16,415 nt of DNA from Nitrospirota bacterium (GCA_027328825.1 DAHWTK010000029.1:1-16415); one strand, 5' to 3'; shown: positions 6,492-13,400, numbered from the stretch's first letter. Notes: generated by a model from the sequence alone, not told the origin. Program-made: numbers and translations.

Positions 6492-8158
6492 ACCTTAAAC
6501 TTCCCCATCTCGTCCCGCAGGTAAACGGTCTGCCTGAGGAGCTTGCCTACGGACTCTTCCATGTCCTTCGATATTTCCGAGTTTATCTGGGCAATTTCGA
6601 GGAACTTTTCCATTGAGATTACTATCCCGCCGCTGTCGTCTTTCTGATTCTTCGTAGCGTTGGCGATAGTCCCGGAAAGGTCGCGCGTATCCTCAAGGCT
6701 TTTTGCGAATTCCTTTATGCCCCGGGCCTGCTCATCCATGGCCTTTCTCACTTCCCTGGATATATCGCTTATTTTCTCGGCGGCGGAGGCTATAAGCTCG
6801 CTTCCCCTCGCCTGCTCCTGAGTAGCCTTCTCTATCTGCTGAACCCGTTCATGCACGTTAGTTATGGCCTCGGCCACCTGCTGCACGGCATCCACCTGTC
6901 TTGTCGTGGCCTGCTCTATCTCTATTGCGGTTTTCATGGAACGGTTCGACGACTCTATTATCTTGGCAAGGGCTTCCGCCGCGCCTGAAGCCATCTTTGC
7001 GCCATCGATAACCCGTTCTTTTCCGGAGCGCATGGATTTCGCAGCCGCCAGCGATTCCTCCTGGACGGACTTTATGAGTTTGGCTATTTCGCCAGTGGAG
7101 GAAGACGTACGCTCCGCCAGGTCTTTTATCTCGTTCGCCACCACCGAAAACCCCTTGCCGTGTTCCCCCGCTTGCGCAGCGAGAATTGCCGCATTCAGCG
7201 CAAGGAGCGAAGTCTGGTTGGTAATCTCGTCTATCACTTTAATAATTTTGCCGACTTCGGCGGACCTCCGGCTCAGGCTCTCTATGACATCAGACGTCTG
7301 CTCGACGGTCACCCTTATCATATCCATGGCTTCCATGGTCCTGACTATCGCTTCGTTCCCGAGAGTATCGGCGTCATGTGAAACCTCCTGCGAGAGCGTT
7401 GCCGATTTCTTCGCTTTGCCTTCGACTTCCCGGATCATGACGTGTATGCGCCCGACGCCACCGGCGGTTTCCGATGCAAGCTCGGAAAGAACCTTCACAT
7501 TCTCCGCCACTTCCTTTATGGACATGTTCATTTCCGCAATCGACGACGAAGCCTCCTCTACATGGCTCGAAAGATTGGCCGTGCTCTCCGCAACGACATC
7601 GACCTGCGCGGCCATTTCGGTAACCGTCGCGGAACTGTCCGCCGCGGTAATATTCAGGCTTTCGGCGCTGCCCGCTATATCCTGGACAGACCTGTCCATC
7701 CTCTCCAGCGCCTTGAAATTCCCGTTTGTAGCCTCCTCCTGCTCACTGGCGCCGGAGGCGAATGAATCCGCTTTTGTCCGTATATCTTCCGTAAGCTTAA
7801 GCAAGAGCCTCGAGTTCTCTCCCGCATTCACCACAAGGTCCTGAAGCCTCTCCATGAACATGTTTATATAACCCGCAACCGCCCCGAGTTCGTCGTCGGT
7901 TTTGAGGTCCAGCCTCTGGGTAAGGTCGGCGTTGCCCTCGACCATGCTGCTCATAATATTCTTCATGCGTTGCAAGGGCTTCAGGACGAGCCTGTTGAAA
8001 CTATACATCATAACGACAAGGCTTATGATGGCGAGCGTCGCCGCCACAGGAAGCACCCAGGAAGGATGACTGTTCGAGAGATAAACAAAAGACGCAATCC
8101 ACACGGCCATAAGAGAAACTATCACCACTCCAAGCTTGGCCCTAAGCCCTTTTATCAT
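6488..8158 (-). CDS. Methyl-accepting chemotaxis protein without a large sensor domain
   Basis: Chemoreceptor of 556 aa. Two hydrophobic segments (about residues 8-27 and 33-56) are separated by only a few residues (SNSHPSW), so there is no periplasmic ligand domain. A HAMP linker follows (about 57-108, VLKPLQRMKNIMSS then VEGNADLTQRLDL), then a long coiled-coil signalling domain. The hairpin tip near residues 318-350 reads EITNQTSLLALNAAILAAQAG and continues EHGKGFSVVANEI, the CheA/CheW contact region. Its AAILAAQAGE differs from the enteric AAVEAARAGE and resembles receptors common in Deltaproteobacteria (recalled). No CheR-tethering pentapeptide is seen. It overlaps the upstream mtnA by ATGA (8158-8155) and the downstream mltA by TTGA. 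Without a sensor domain it may read membrane state or a partner protein; this is inference. Confidence 0.93.
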   Translation of the reverse strand: MIKGLRAKLGVVIVSLMAVWIASFVYLSNSHPSWVLPVAATLAIISLVVMMYSFNRLVLKPLQRMKNIMSSMVEGNADLTQRLDLKTDDELGAVAGYINMFMERLQDLVVNAGENSRLLLKLTEDIRTKADSFASGASEQEEATNGNFKALERMDRSVQDIAGSAESLNITAADSSATVTEMAAQVDVVAESTANLSSHVEEASSSIAEMNMSIKEVAENVKVLSELASETAGGVGRIHVMIREVEGKAKKSATLSQEVSHDADTLGNEAIVRTMEAMDMIRVTVEQTSDVIESLSRRSAEVGKIIKVIDEITNQTSLLALNAAILAAQAGEHGKGFSVVANEIKDLAERTSSSTGEIAKLIKSVQEESLAAAKSMRSGKERVIDGAKMASGAAEALAKIIESSNRSMKTAIEIEQATTRQVDAVQQVAEAITNVHERVQQIEKATQEQARGSELIASAAEKISDISREVRKAMDEQARGIKEFAKSLEDTRDLSGTIANATKNQKDDSGGIVISMEKFLEIAQINSEISKDMEESVGKLLRQTVYLRDEMGKFKV

Positions 8159-9231
8159 GGGCGGTCCTCCTGTTTAATCCGAACCTTCTCCAGGTTAACT
8201 TCCTTTTCAGCAAGCTTCCTTATATCCCTCGGCCTGAAGGCCCCTTTCTCGGTTATGATTGCCGTTATATACCTGGCCGGGGTAACGTCGAAGGCCGGAT
8301 TTTTCACCTTTACGCCCTTGGGGGCTATGCAAAGGCTCCCGCAGACATCCGTGACCTCGCAGGGATGGCGCTCTTCAATCGGTATATGCTCGCCTGACGG
8401 CATGGAAAGATCTATCGTAGAAGTCGGGGCCGCGACATAAAAGGGCAGACCGTGCTCCTTACAGAGGACGGCGACGGTATAGGTGCCGATTTTATTTGCC
8501 ACGTCGCCATTGCGCACCGTCCTGTCCGTCCCGACTATGGCAAGGTCTATCTCGCCTTTTTTCATGAAATAACCGGCCATGTTGTCAGTTATCAGTGTAA
8601 CGTCTATTCCGTCCTGCATAAGCTCCCAGGCGGTCAGGCGCGCGCCCTGAAGCACCGGCCTTGTCTCGTCGGCAAATACTTTTATCCGCTTTCCCTGCTC
8701 AACGGCCACGCGTATCGGCGCCGTCGCCGTGCCGTAGCCCCCTGTGGCAAGCGAACCCGCATTGCAGTGTGTGAGGACTGTATCACCGTCTCGTATGAAA
8801 CCGGCCCCGAATTCCCCTATGGACCGGTTTATTTTTATATCCTCCTCAAGAACCTTCCGGGCCTCGCGGGCGAGAAGTTCCTTTATTTTATTCACGCCTT
8901 CGTCCCGGTGTTCCAGGGCAAACCGTTTCATCCTGTCTATGGCCCAGAAGAGATTAACGGCCGTAGGTCTCTGGGCGGCCAAGTGCTCGCAGGCGGGGAG
9001 CAGTTTTTTATAGAAACTGTCGAAATCCTTTGCCTTTACATCCCTGGCCGCAAGCGCGACTCCCATGGCGGCGGCAATCCCGATGGCGGGCGCGCCGCGA
9101 ATCCACAGATCTTTTATGCCCTTTGCTACGGTTTTATAATCAGAGCAGTCAACGTAAACTATCTCGCCAGGCAGTTTGGTCTGGTCGAGCATCAGGACCT
9201 TCCCGTTTTTCCATTCTATCGCCGGTATCAT
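8155..9231 (-). CDS. mtnA: S-methyl-5-thioribose-1-phosphate isomerase
   Basis: Cytoplasmic aldose-ketose isomerase of 358 aa that converts 5-methylthioribose-1-phosphate to the ribulose form in methylthioadenosine salvage. It belongs to the eIF2B-like family. RGAPAIG lies at 46-52, and THCNAGSLATGGYGTA contains Cys156. FADETRP is near 186-192, and VGTDRTVRNGDVANKIGTY contains Asp236. Cys156 and Asp236 correspond to the catalytic pair of characterised MtnA enzymes, which separates it from regulatory eIF2B subunits. The ATG has a GAGGG ribosome site about 10 nt upstream and a strong promoter at 9273-9302. No other salvage genes are nearby. Its stop overlaps the start of the chemoreceptor gene, an unexpected partner for a salvage enzyme. 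Confidence 0.95.
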   Translation of the reverse strand: MIPAIEWKNGKVLMLDQTKLPGEIVYVDCSDYKTVAKGIKDLWIRGAPAIGIAAAMGVALAARDVKAKDFDSFYKKLLPACEHLAAQRPTAVNLFWAIDRMKRFALEHRDEGVNKIKELLAREARKVLEEDIKINRSIGEFGAGFIRDGDTVLTHCNAGSLATGGYGTATAPIRVAVEQGKRIKVFADETRPVLQGARLTAWELMQDGIDVTLITDNMAGYFMKKGEIDLAIVGTDRTVRNGDVANKIGTYTVAVLCKEHGLPFYVAAPTSTIDLSMPSGEHIPIEERHPCEVTDVCGSLCIAPKGVKVKNPAFDVTPARYITAIITEKGAFRPRDIRKLAEKEVNLEKVRIKQEDRP

Positions 9232-9272
9232 CTTGTGTAACCCTCATTAATAAAAGTTTTACAGCCTGCCGC

Positions 9273-9302
9273 ATTTTAACCTTCCTGTCCGTAATTTGTC
9301 AA
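9273..9302 (-). promoter_or_regulatory. Sigma70-type promoter for mtnA-mcp-mltA
   Basis: On the minus strand, a perfect TTGACA (9302-9297) and TAAAAT (9278-9273, 5 of 6) are 18 nt apart. The predicted start is near 9266, giving a leader of about 35 nt before the mtnA ATG. It is divergent from the promoter of the metal operon; the two -35 boxes are 17 bp apart. Confidence 0.65.
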
Positions 9303-9319
9303 TAGAACAACATAAACCG

Positions 9320-9360
9320 TTGCGTTTGTGTTTTTTCGCTGATATACTTGTCGAAGCGAA
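9320..9360 (+). promoter_or_regulatory. Candidate promoter of the metal/thiol operon with an inverted repeat around the -10 box
   Basis: TTGCGT (9320-9325, 3 of 6 matches) and TATACT (9343-9348, 5 of 6) are 17 nt apart, about 64 nt before the ATG at 9412. A perfect 6-bp inverted repeat, TTCGCT (9335-9340) and AGCGAA (9355-9360), is centred on the -10 box. A repressor bound there would block RNA polymerase, so it is a candidate operator for a metal- or stress-responsive regulator. No regulator gene lies in the operon. Confidence 0.4.
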
Positions 9361-9411
9361 TCAGGTTATGATTAATCCCATCGTCAGAAAAATAAAAACC
9401 AGGAGGCGGAG

Positions 9412-10158
9412 ATGAAAGTGCGTGCATTGCAGCTTTTATGCGTAATGTCTCTGATTTTTACAGCCTTCCCCGCGACTGCGGATATGGCCGCGCAAAAAGG
9501 CGAAATGCCTGCTAACTGCAATATGAATTCACAGACCTGCGGCTGCCGCGATAAATGCGGCTGCGGAAACTGCCGCAAGACTGGCCCGATGATGGGCATG
9601 ATGGGCGGTATGCGCGGACGCATGGGAATGGATGGCATGGGCATGATGAAGTGCAGGATGTGCCATGCGGCTGGCGGCATGACGGGCCCGCGTATGGGTA
9701 TGATGGGCGGCATGGGGCCGATGGGCATGATGGGGTCTCCCATGATGAGGACCATGAAGACGCCTGAATATTACCTTGACCGCAGGGACGCCCTGAGCCT
9801 TACCGACGACCAGGTCGAAAAACTTGCGAAACTCAAGGAAAATCTCCGCGAAGAGACCATCATGAAAGGCGCAACCGTAATGGTCCTCGAGCTTCAGCTC
9901 TCGGATATAATAAAGGACGCCTCTTTCAAGCTTTCCGATGCGGAGGCGAAACTGAAAGAAATAGAGGCCGCTCGGCTGAAGCTCCGTATGACAGTCATTA
10001 AAACCGCGGCGGATGCGAGAAACGTGCTGACCAGGAATCAGCTTGAAAAACTGAAGAAACTTTCACTGTCCGGCGGTAAGTGCTCCATGTCGTGCGGCGG
10101 CGCGAAAAAAGACATGATGGAAAAAATGATGAGAAAAAAGATGGAGAACATGAAATAG
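9412..10158 (+). CDS. Exported Met/Cys-rich CpxP/Spy-like periplasmic protein (putative metal-binding)
   Basis: Protein of 248 aa with a signal peptide (about residues 1-23, cleavage after ATA). Three parts follow. A Cys cluster at 36-54 has six cysteines (C36, C43, C45, C49, C51, C54). A Met/Gly-rich stretch at 58-115 has 22 methionines and a CRMCH motif (81-85). A helical domain at about 118-220 carries two LTxxQ-type motifs (LSLTDDQ at 128-134, LTRNQ at 206-210), the hallmark of CpxP/Spy-type proteins. The C-terminus adds KCSMSCGG and a Lys/Met-rich tail. The soft thiol and thioether ligands suggest Cu(I) or another soft metal; this is inference. CRMCH could carry one heme c, or just bind metal. 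A strong ribosome site (AGGAGG) precedes the ATG. It is the first gene of the six-gene operon. Confidence 0.82.
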   Translation: MKVRALQLLCVMSLIFTAFPATADMAAQKGEMPANCNMNSQTCGCRDKCGCGNCRKTGPMMGMMGGMRGRMGMDGMGMMKCRMCHAAGGMTGPRMGMMGGMGPMGMMGSPMMRTMKTPEYYLDRRDALSLTDDQVEKLAKLKENLREETIMKGATVMVLELQLSDIIKDASFKLSDAEAKLKEIEAARLKLRMTVIKTAADARNVLTRNQLEKLKKLSLSGGKCSMSCGGAKKDMMEKMMRKKMENMK

Positions 10159-10169
10159 CCGGACCGGCT
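10157..10169 (+). other. Small hairpin at the 3' end of the CpxP/Spy-like gene
   Basis: AGCCGG (10157-10162) and CCGGCT (10164-10169) form a perfect inverted repeat with a one-base centre, probably a 5-bp stem with a 3-nt loop. It overlaps the TAG stop. No U tract follows, so it is not a terminator. It might protect or separate the first cistron from the rest of the message. Confidence 0.35.
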
Positions 10170-10190
10170 TACGCAAGGAGGAAGAGTTTT

Positions 10191-10502
10191 ATGAAAAAGC
10201 TTTTTATTGTCCTTGTTATGGTGTCCCTTGCTGCGGCGCTATCGCCTGCATGGGCCGATTCGCCGAAACAGTGCACCAAGAACGGCGAATGCGGTATAAA
10301 CTCGAAAGACCCGACCAAGCAGGATATTGTGGTAGACCCGGTATGCGGCATGGACGTAGTCGCAAAGAAATCGAAATACCGCAGCATGTACAAAGGAAAA
10401 ACCTATCACTTCTGCAGCCTGAAGTGCAAGAAAGCATTCGACAAAAATCCTTCCCTTTATATCGGGAAGGAACATAAAAAGAAAAACGGGGGAACTAAAT
10501 GA
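10191..10502 (+). CDS. Exported YHS-domain protein (putative metal-binding)
   Basis: Small secreted protein of 103 aa with a signal peptide at 1-22 (cleavage after AWA). A YHS domain at about 46-92 reads VVDPVCGMDV, then YKGKTYHFCSLKCKKAF, with Cys52, Cys75 and Cys79, the usual cysteines of this small metal-associated domain. Two further cysteines (28, 34) lie before it. YHS domains are often found with copper ATPases and heavy-metal proteins, where they are thought to bind metal. The Lys-rich C-terminus is hydrophilic. I chose the ATG at 10191 because AGGAGG lies just upstream and the signal peptide begins there; the frame is open further upstream but overlaps the previous gene. Its stop overlaps the next start as ATGA. 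Confidence 0.87.
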   Translation: MKKLFIVLVMVSLAAALSPAWADSPKQCTKNGECGINSKDPTKQDIVVDPVCGMDVVAKKSKYRSMYKGKTYHFCSLKCKKAFDKNPSLYIGKEHKKKNGGTK

Positions 10503-11035
10503 AATATCTTAAGACTACGGCGCTTTTGCTGATGGCGGTATTTCTGTTTTTCCAGTTCGGATGCGAGAAAAAAGGAGCGCAGACAGCCGCCGCGCCTGTC
10601 CCGGGGGACGGCATACACTGGATGAACTATACCGATGGCATTGCGCAGTCCGCAAAAACCGGAAAACCGGTAATGATCGATTTCTACACCACATGGTGCA
10701 AATACTGCAAACTTCTCGAATCCACCACTTATCAGGACCCCCAGGTAATTAAGACCTTGAACGACAGCTTCATCGCAATAAAGGTGAACGCCGAGGGCGA
10801 CGACCAGGTAATGGAGAACGGAAAATCCGTCACGGAGAAGGACCTGGCCGGAGAATACGCGGTGTCCGGCTTCCCTACAATCTGGTTTCTCGACGGTAAG
10901 CAGCAGAAGATAGGTAATGTGCCCGGCTATGAACCCGCCTCGGATTTCGAGCCGAAACTTACCTATATCTCAAGCGGAGCCTATGCAAAGGGGATAAAAT
11001 TCGAGGACTACATGAAATCGCTTGGGGGAAAATAA
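10499..11035 (+). CDS. Exported thioredoxin-fold protein, possible lipoprotein (first of a tandem pair)
   Basis: Protein of 178 aa with an N-terminal hydrophobic signal ending FFQFGC; Cys22 could be lipidated, though the lipobox is imperfect (Gln at -3, Phe at -2). The thioredoxin fold begins near residue 40 (WMNYTDGIAQSAKTGKP). DFYTTWCKYC places the redox-active pair at Cys67 and Cys70, and the cis-proline segment GFPTIWFLD follows near 126-134. It is closer to DUF255/thioredoxin_7-type proteins than to classical thioredoxin: it has WCKYC instead of WCGPC and an insertion after the third strand (ENGKSVTEKDLAGEY). It overlaps the YHS gene by ATGA and the next gene by one base. It probably receives electrons from the CcdA protein encoded two genes downstream (inference from context). 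Confidence 0.88.
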   Translation: MKYLKTTALLLMAVFLFFQFGCEKKGAQTAAAPVPGDGIHWMNYTDGIAQSAKTGKPVMIDFYTTWCKYCKLLESTTYQDPQVIKTLNDSFIAIKVNAEGDDQVMENGKSVTEKDLAGEYAVSGFPTIWFLDGKQQKIGNVPGYEPASDFEPKLTYISSGAYAKGIKFEDYMKSLGGK

Positions 11036-11625
11036 TGCGAAATCATTCAGTGATTAAGGCGGCAACGATGTCTTTATTACTGGCGGCGGTTCTTACCATG
11101 CCCGCATGTGCGAGCGCCGTGGACAAAAACGAGGTGGAGCAGAAAAACAATCCGGTGAGCGAGCTTCACCAGCAGGCGCTGAAGAAAGTGCAGGCGGAGA
11201 ATAATAAGGTAAGATGGATGTCCTATGATGACGCCGTCGTGAAGGCGAGGAAAGAGGGAAAATATATCATGGTCGATTTCTTTGCACAGTGGTGCAAATG
11301 GTGCAAGAAACTCGACAAGACGACATATATCGACCCGAAGGTCGCCCAGGCCATAAATGCGGATTTCGTGCCGGTCAAGATAGACTCGGAATCTCAGGAT
11401 AAAGTAACATACGAGATGCGCAGGATTACAAAGGCCCAACTCGCCGACAAATACAAGGTTTCGAGCTATCCGACGATTTATTTCCTGGACAAGGACGGCA
11501 AGAAGGCCGACGTTTTGAACGGCTATCTCCCGCCAAACTCGTTCCTCGTGTACCTGCAATACATAAAGAGCGGCTCGTATAAGAAAATGAACTGGGATCA
11601 ATACGCATCAAAAGAGGCTAAGTAA
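11035..11625 (+). CDS. Exported thioredoxin-fold protein (second of a tandem pair)
   Basis: Protein of 196 aa and clear paralogue of the preceding gene product. Shared features include WMSYDDAV at 61-68, DFFAQWCKWC with Cys87 and Cys90, the block TTYIDPKV, the insertion ending AQLADKYKVSSYPTIYFLD, and the end pattern YIKSGSYKKMNWDQY. The signal peptide (about 1-28) ends TMPACASA: it could be cut by signal peptidase I after ASA or, less likely, lipidated at Cys25. A charged linker of about 30 residues separates the signal from the thioredoxin domain. The two genes overlap at TAATG (10981-11040 region). A likely periplasmic disulfide reductase partner of CcdA; substrates are unknown. Confidence 0.88.
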   Translation: MRNHSVIKAATMSLLLAAVLTMPACASAVDKNEVEQKNNPVSELHQQALKKVQAENNKVRWMSYDDAVVKARKEGKYIMVDFFAQWCKWCKKLDKTTYIDPKVAQAINADFVPVKIDSESQDKVTYEMRRITKAQLADKYKVSSYPTIYFLDKDGKKADVLNGYLPPNSFLVYLQYIKSGSYKKMNWDQYASKEAK

Positions 11626-11630
11626 GCAAG

Positions 11631-12362
11631 ATGTTCCAGCAAGGAGTCTCTTACCTGATGGCCTTTTCCGCAGGCCTTCTGTCTTTCTTCAGTCCCTGCG
11701 TCCTCCCGCTTATTCCCGCTTATCTCTCCTACATCACAGGGATGTCCATAGAAGAATATCAGAGCAATCTTGAGAAGGCCGCCAGGCGAAGGGTGGTTTT
11801 AAAGACCCTCTCCTTCATCGCCGGGTTCGCCTTCATATTTATAGTCGTGTTCGGCGCGGGAACGACGCTTCTCTCAGCCGCGCTCCGGGAGCATAAGGAA
11901 CTTATTGGCAAGGTCGGCGGTATATTCATAGTGCTTTTTGGACTGCATTTCCTTGGCCTGTTCAAATTCAAATGGCTATACAAGGAAAAACGCGCCCATT
12001 TCCGTAAAATCCCGTCAGGTTACGTGGGGGCGTTCATCATAGGCATTGCTTTCTCAGCCGGGTGGTCGCCGTGCGTAGGGCCGATTCTCGCGTCCATTGT
12101 CGGCATGGGATTGTCATCTCAGAGCCAGTGGGAAGCCATTCGTCTTCTCACCCTTTACACCATTGGTCTGGCGCTGCCGTTTTTCCTGACGTCGCTTGCG
12201 ATTAATTTCTTCATGCCTCTATTCAACAGGGTAAAGCACCACTTCAGGTTTATAGAAGTCGTAACCGCGCTCCTTCTTATCTCTGTCGGCGTGTTGATGT
12301 TCTTCGGTAGATTCGAGTCGTTTTCCGGCAGCATGATGCATTATCTTCATCTCGGAGTCTGA
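11631..12362 (+). CDS. ccdA: CcdA/DsbD-type transmembrane thiol-electron transporter
   Basis: Inner-membrane protein of 243 aa with about six membrane segments. It passes electrons from cytoplasmic thioredoxin to periplasmic thioredoxin-like proteins. The two conserved membrane cysteines lie in FFSPCVLPLIPAYLSYITG (Cys23) and FSAGWSPCVGPILASIVG (Cys148), the paired proline-flanked motifs of the family. It has no periplasmic DsbD alpha or gamma domain, so the two upstream thioredoxins are the natural partners. The ATG is 6 nt after the previous stop; only a weak ribosome site is visible (AAGCAAG, or GAGG further upstream). CcdA often serves cytochrome c maturation. Here the neighbours suggest reduction of metal-binding cysteines, but help with the heme cysteines of the nearby cytochrome cannot be excluded. 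Confidence 0.92.
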   Translation: MFQQGVSYLMAFSAGLLSFFSPCVLPLIPAYLSYITGMSIEEYQSNLEKAARRRVVLKTLSFIAGFAFIFIVVFGAGTTLLSAALREHKELIGKVGGIFIVLFGLHFLGLFKFKWLYKEKRAHFRKIPSGYVGAFIIGIAFSAGWSPCVGPILASIVGMGLSSQSQWEAIRLLTLYTIGLALPFFLTSLAINFFMPLFNRVKHHFRFIEVVTALLLISVGVLMFFGRFESFSGSMMHYLHLGV

Positions 12363-12368
12363 AAAAAT

Positions 12369-12578
12369 ATGAAAACTGTCAAGCTTTCAATATCCGGCAT
12401 GACCTGCAATCACTGCGCGATGCATGTCGAAAATGCCCTGAAAGAGCTCACCGGAGTGAAAAGCGCGAAGGTTGATTTAAAGGGTAAATCCGCCGAAGTC
12501 GCATATGACGAAGGCGTTGTAGATACAAGGAAGATGTCTGAAGCTGTGGCCGAGGCGGGGTATAAGGCAGAAGTCTGA
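12369..12578 (+). CDS. Heavy-metal-associated (HMA) domain protein, CopZ-like
   Basis: Single HMA domain of 69 aa with a ferredoxin-like fold. The metal site GMTCNHC has Cys13 and Cys16, the CXXC that binds Cu(I) in CopZ/Atx1 chaperones. A second family signature, VKSAKVDLKGKSAEVAYDEG, follows, and the C-terminus AVAEAGYKAEV matches the usual length. No signal peptide is present, so it is cytoplasmic. The ATG lies 6 nt after the ccdA stop; it has no strong ribosome site and may depend on coupling. No CopA ATPase lies in the window. It could instead be a mercury-type (MerP-like) domain, but the missing signal and the MTCNHC motif favour a copper chaperone. Its stop is 3 bp from the stop of the convergent gene. 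Confidence 0.9.
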   Translation: MKTVKLSISGMTCNHCAMHVENALKELTGVKSAKVDLKGKSAEVAYDEGVVDTRKMSEAVAEAGYKAEV

Positions 12579-12581
12579 TAT

Positions 12582-13400
12582 TTATTCTTCCTCCGGCATA
12601 CCTATAATCCTGCCTGAGTCGTTCGGCGGAAAAAGCGGCTGGCCTTTCCTTTCAAGCTCGATTTCCACCTGCACCTTCACAGCCGCCGGCACGGACGGGT
12701 CGTTATAAAGGAACCTCTGGTCCGAGGTTACCATTCCCTGCACAAATTCTATCGCACGACCGACAGGCGTGTAAGGATTCCGCGCGAGCGCAAACCTCAC
12801 GGACTTCCTGGCAGACCAGTTCGGGTGTGCCGAGATGTTTTCTATTGTCGAAGGCGGCGTTTTTTTATGATTTATCGCCCAAAGCGCCACAGCCTCGTTC
12901 ATCCTCGGATTCTCGAAACACGCCCTGATTACAAGCGGATTATCCTCGACAAGCAGCGCCTTTATCAACTCTTCGGATACCTGCCTTGCAAGCGAAATTT
13001 TCATGCCCGGCGGAAGGCTTGGAAGTTTCTCCTTTATTATCCCCTCCGACGCCTGCCGAAGCTCGGTCGGAATACCCCTGTTTCGCGTAACGAATCCCAA
13101 ATCCCGGAGTCTCAGGTCCTTTAAAAAACCCAGCGCCATCCGTCTTGGAGTCTTCGGATTCACCACAAGCGCGAGCTTTACACGGTATCCCTCCGGCCCG
13201 AATTTCCTCGCCCCTACGGCCTCCATGACGCTCCCGGACAAGTCACGCCTCTTTGCGAGGACAAGCAGATGTTCTTCGCCGATGTTCCGGTTTGCAAGCA
13301 GGGATAATATAACCCTGTCAGAAGGGTCGTTCAGGAATCTTCCGATATTTTCAGGTTCCGCTTCTATAGCTTCTCTGACTCGCCTTTCGAGTTCTTTCAT
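12582..13400 (-). CDS. Helical-repeat (HEAT-like) protein of unknown function
   Basis: Predicted soluble cytoplasmic protein of 272 aa, with no signal peptide or membrane segment. It contains degenerate helical repeats with a recurring turn of the type ALxxNPxTP. Examples are SLLANRNIGEEHLLVLAK (about 33-50), ALVVNPKTPRRMALGFLK (about 77-94), ENPRMNEAVALWAI (about 163-176), SAHPNWSARKSVRFAL (about 189-204) and ARNPYTPVGRAIEFV (about 205-219). Such HEAT or leucine-rich-variant arrays usually form protein-binding surfaces. I recognise no catalytic motif and no specific family, so no function is assigned. The ATG has only a weak ribosome site (AAGG). It is transcribed toward the metal operon, and the two stops are 3 bp apart without a visible terminator. 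Confidence 0.75.
   Translation of the reverse strand: MKELERRVREAIEAEPENIGRFLNDPSDRVILSLLANRNIGEEHLLVLAKRRDLSGSVMEAVGARKFGPEGYRVKLALVVNPKTPRRMALGFLKDLRLRDLGFVTRNRGIPTELRQASEGIIKEKLPSLPPGMKISLARQVSEELIKALLVEDNPLVIRACFENPRMNEAVALWAINHKKTPPSTIENISAHPNWSARKSVRFALARNPYTPVGRAIEFVQGMVTSDQRFLYNDPSVPAAVKVQVEIELERKGQPLFPPNDSGRIIGMPEEE

Noticed and set aside
6864..7844. 326-residue plus-strand open frame opposite the chemoreceptor gene.
   Set aside because: Its Ser/Ala-rich composition is a by-product of the coiled-coil codons on the other strand. The minus frame is an unmistakable chemoreceptor.
9384..9755. Long minus-strand open frame rich in Pro, Met and Ile opposite the Met-rich gene.
   Set aside because: It is the antisense shadow of the repeated Met/Gly codons. 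It has no ribosome site and no family features, while the plus frame has a signal peptide and a strong ribosome site.
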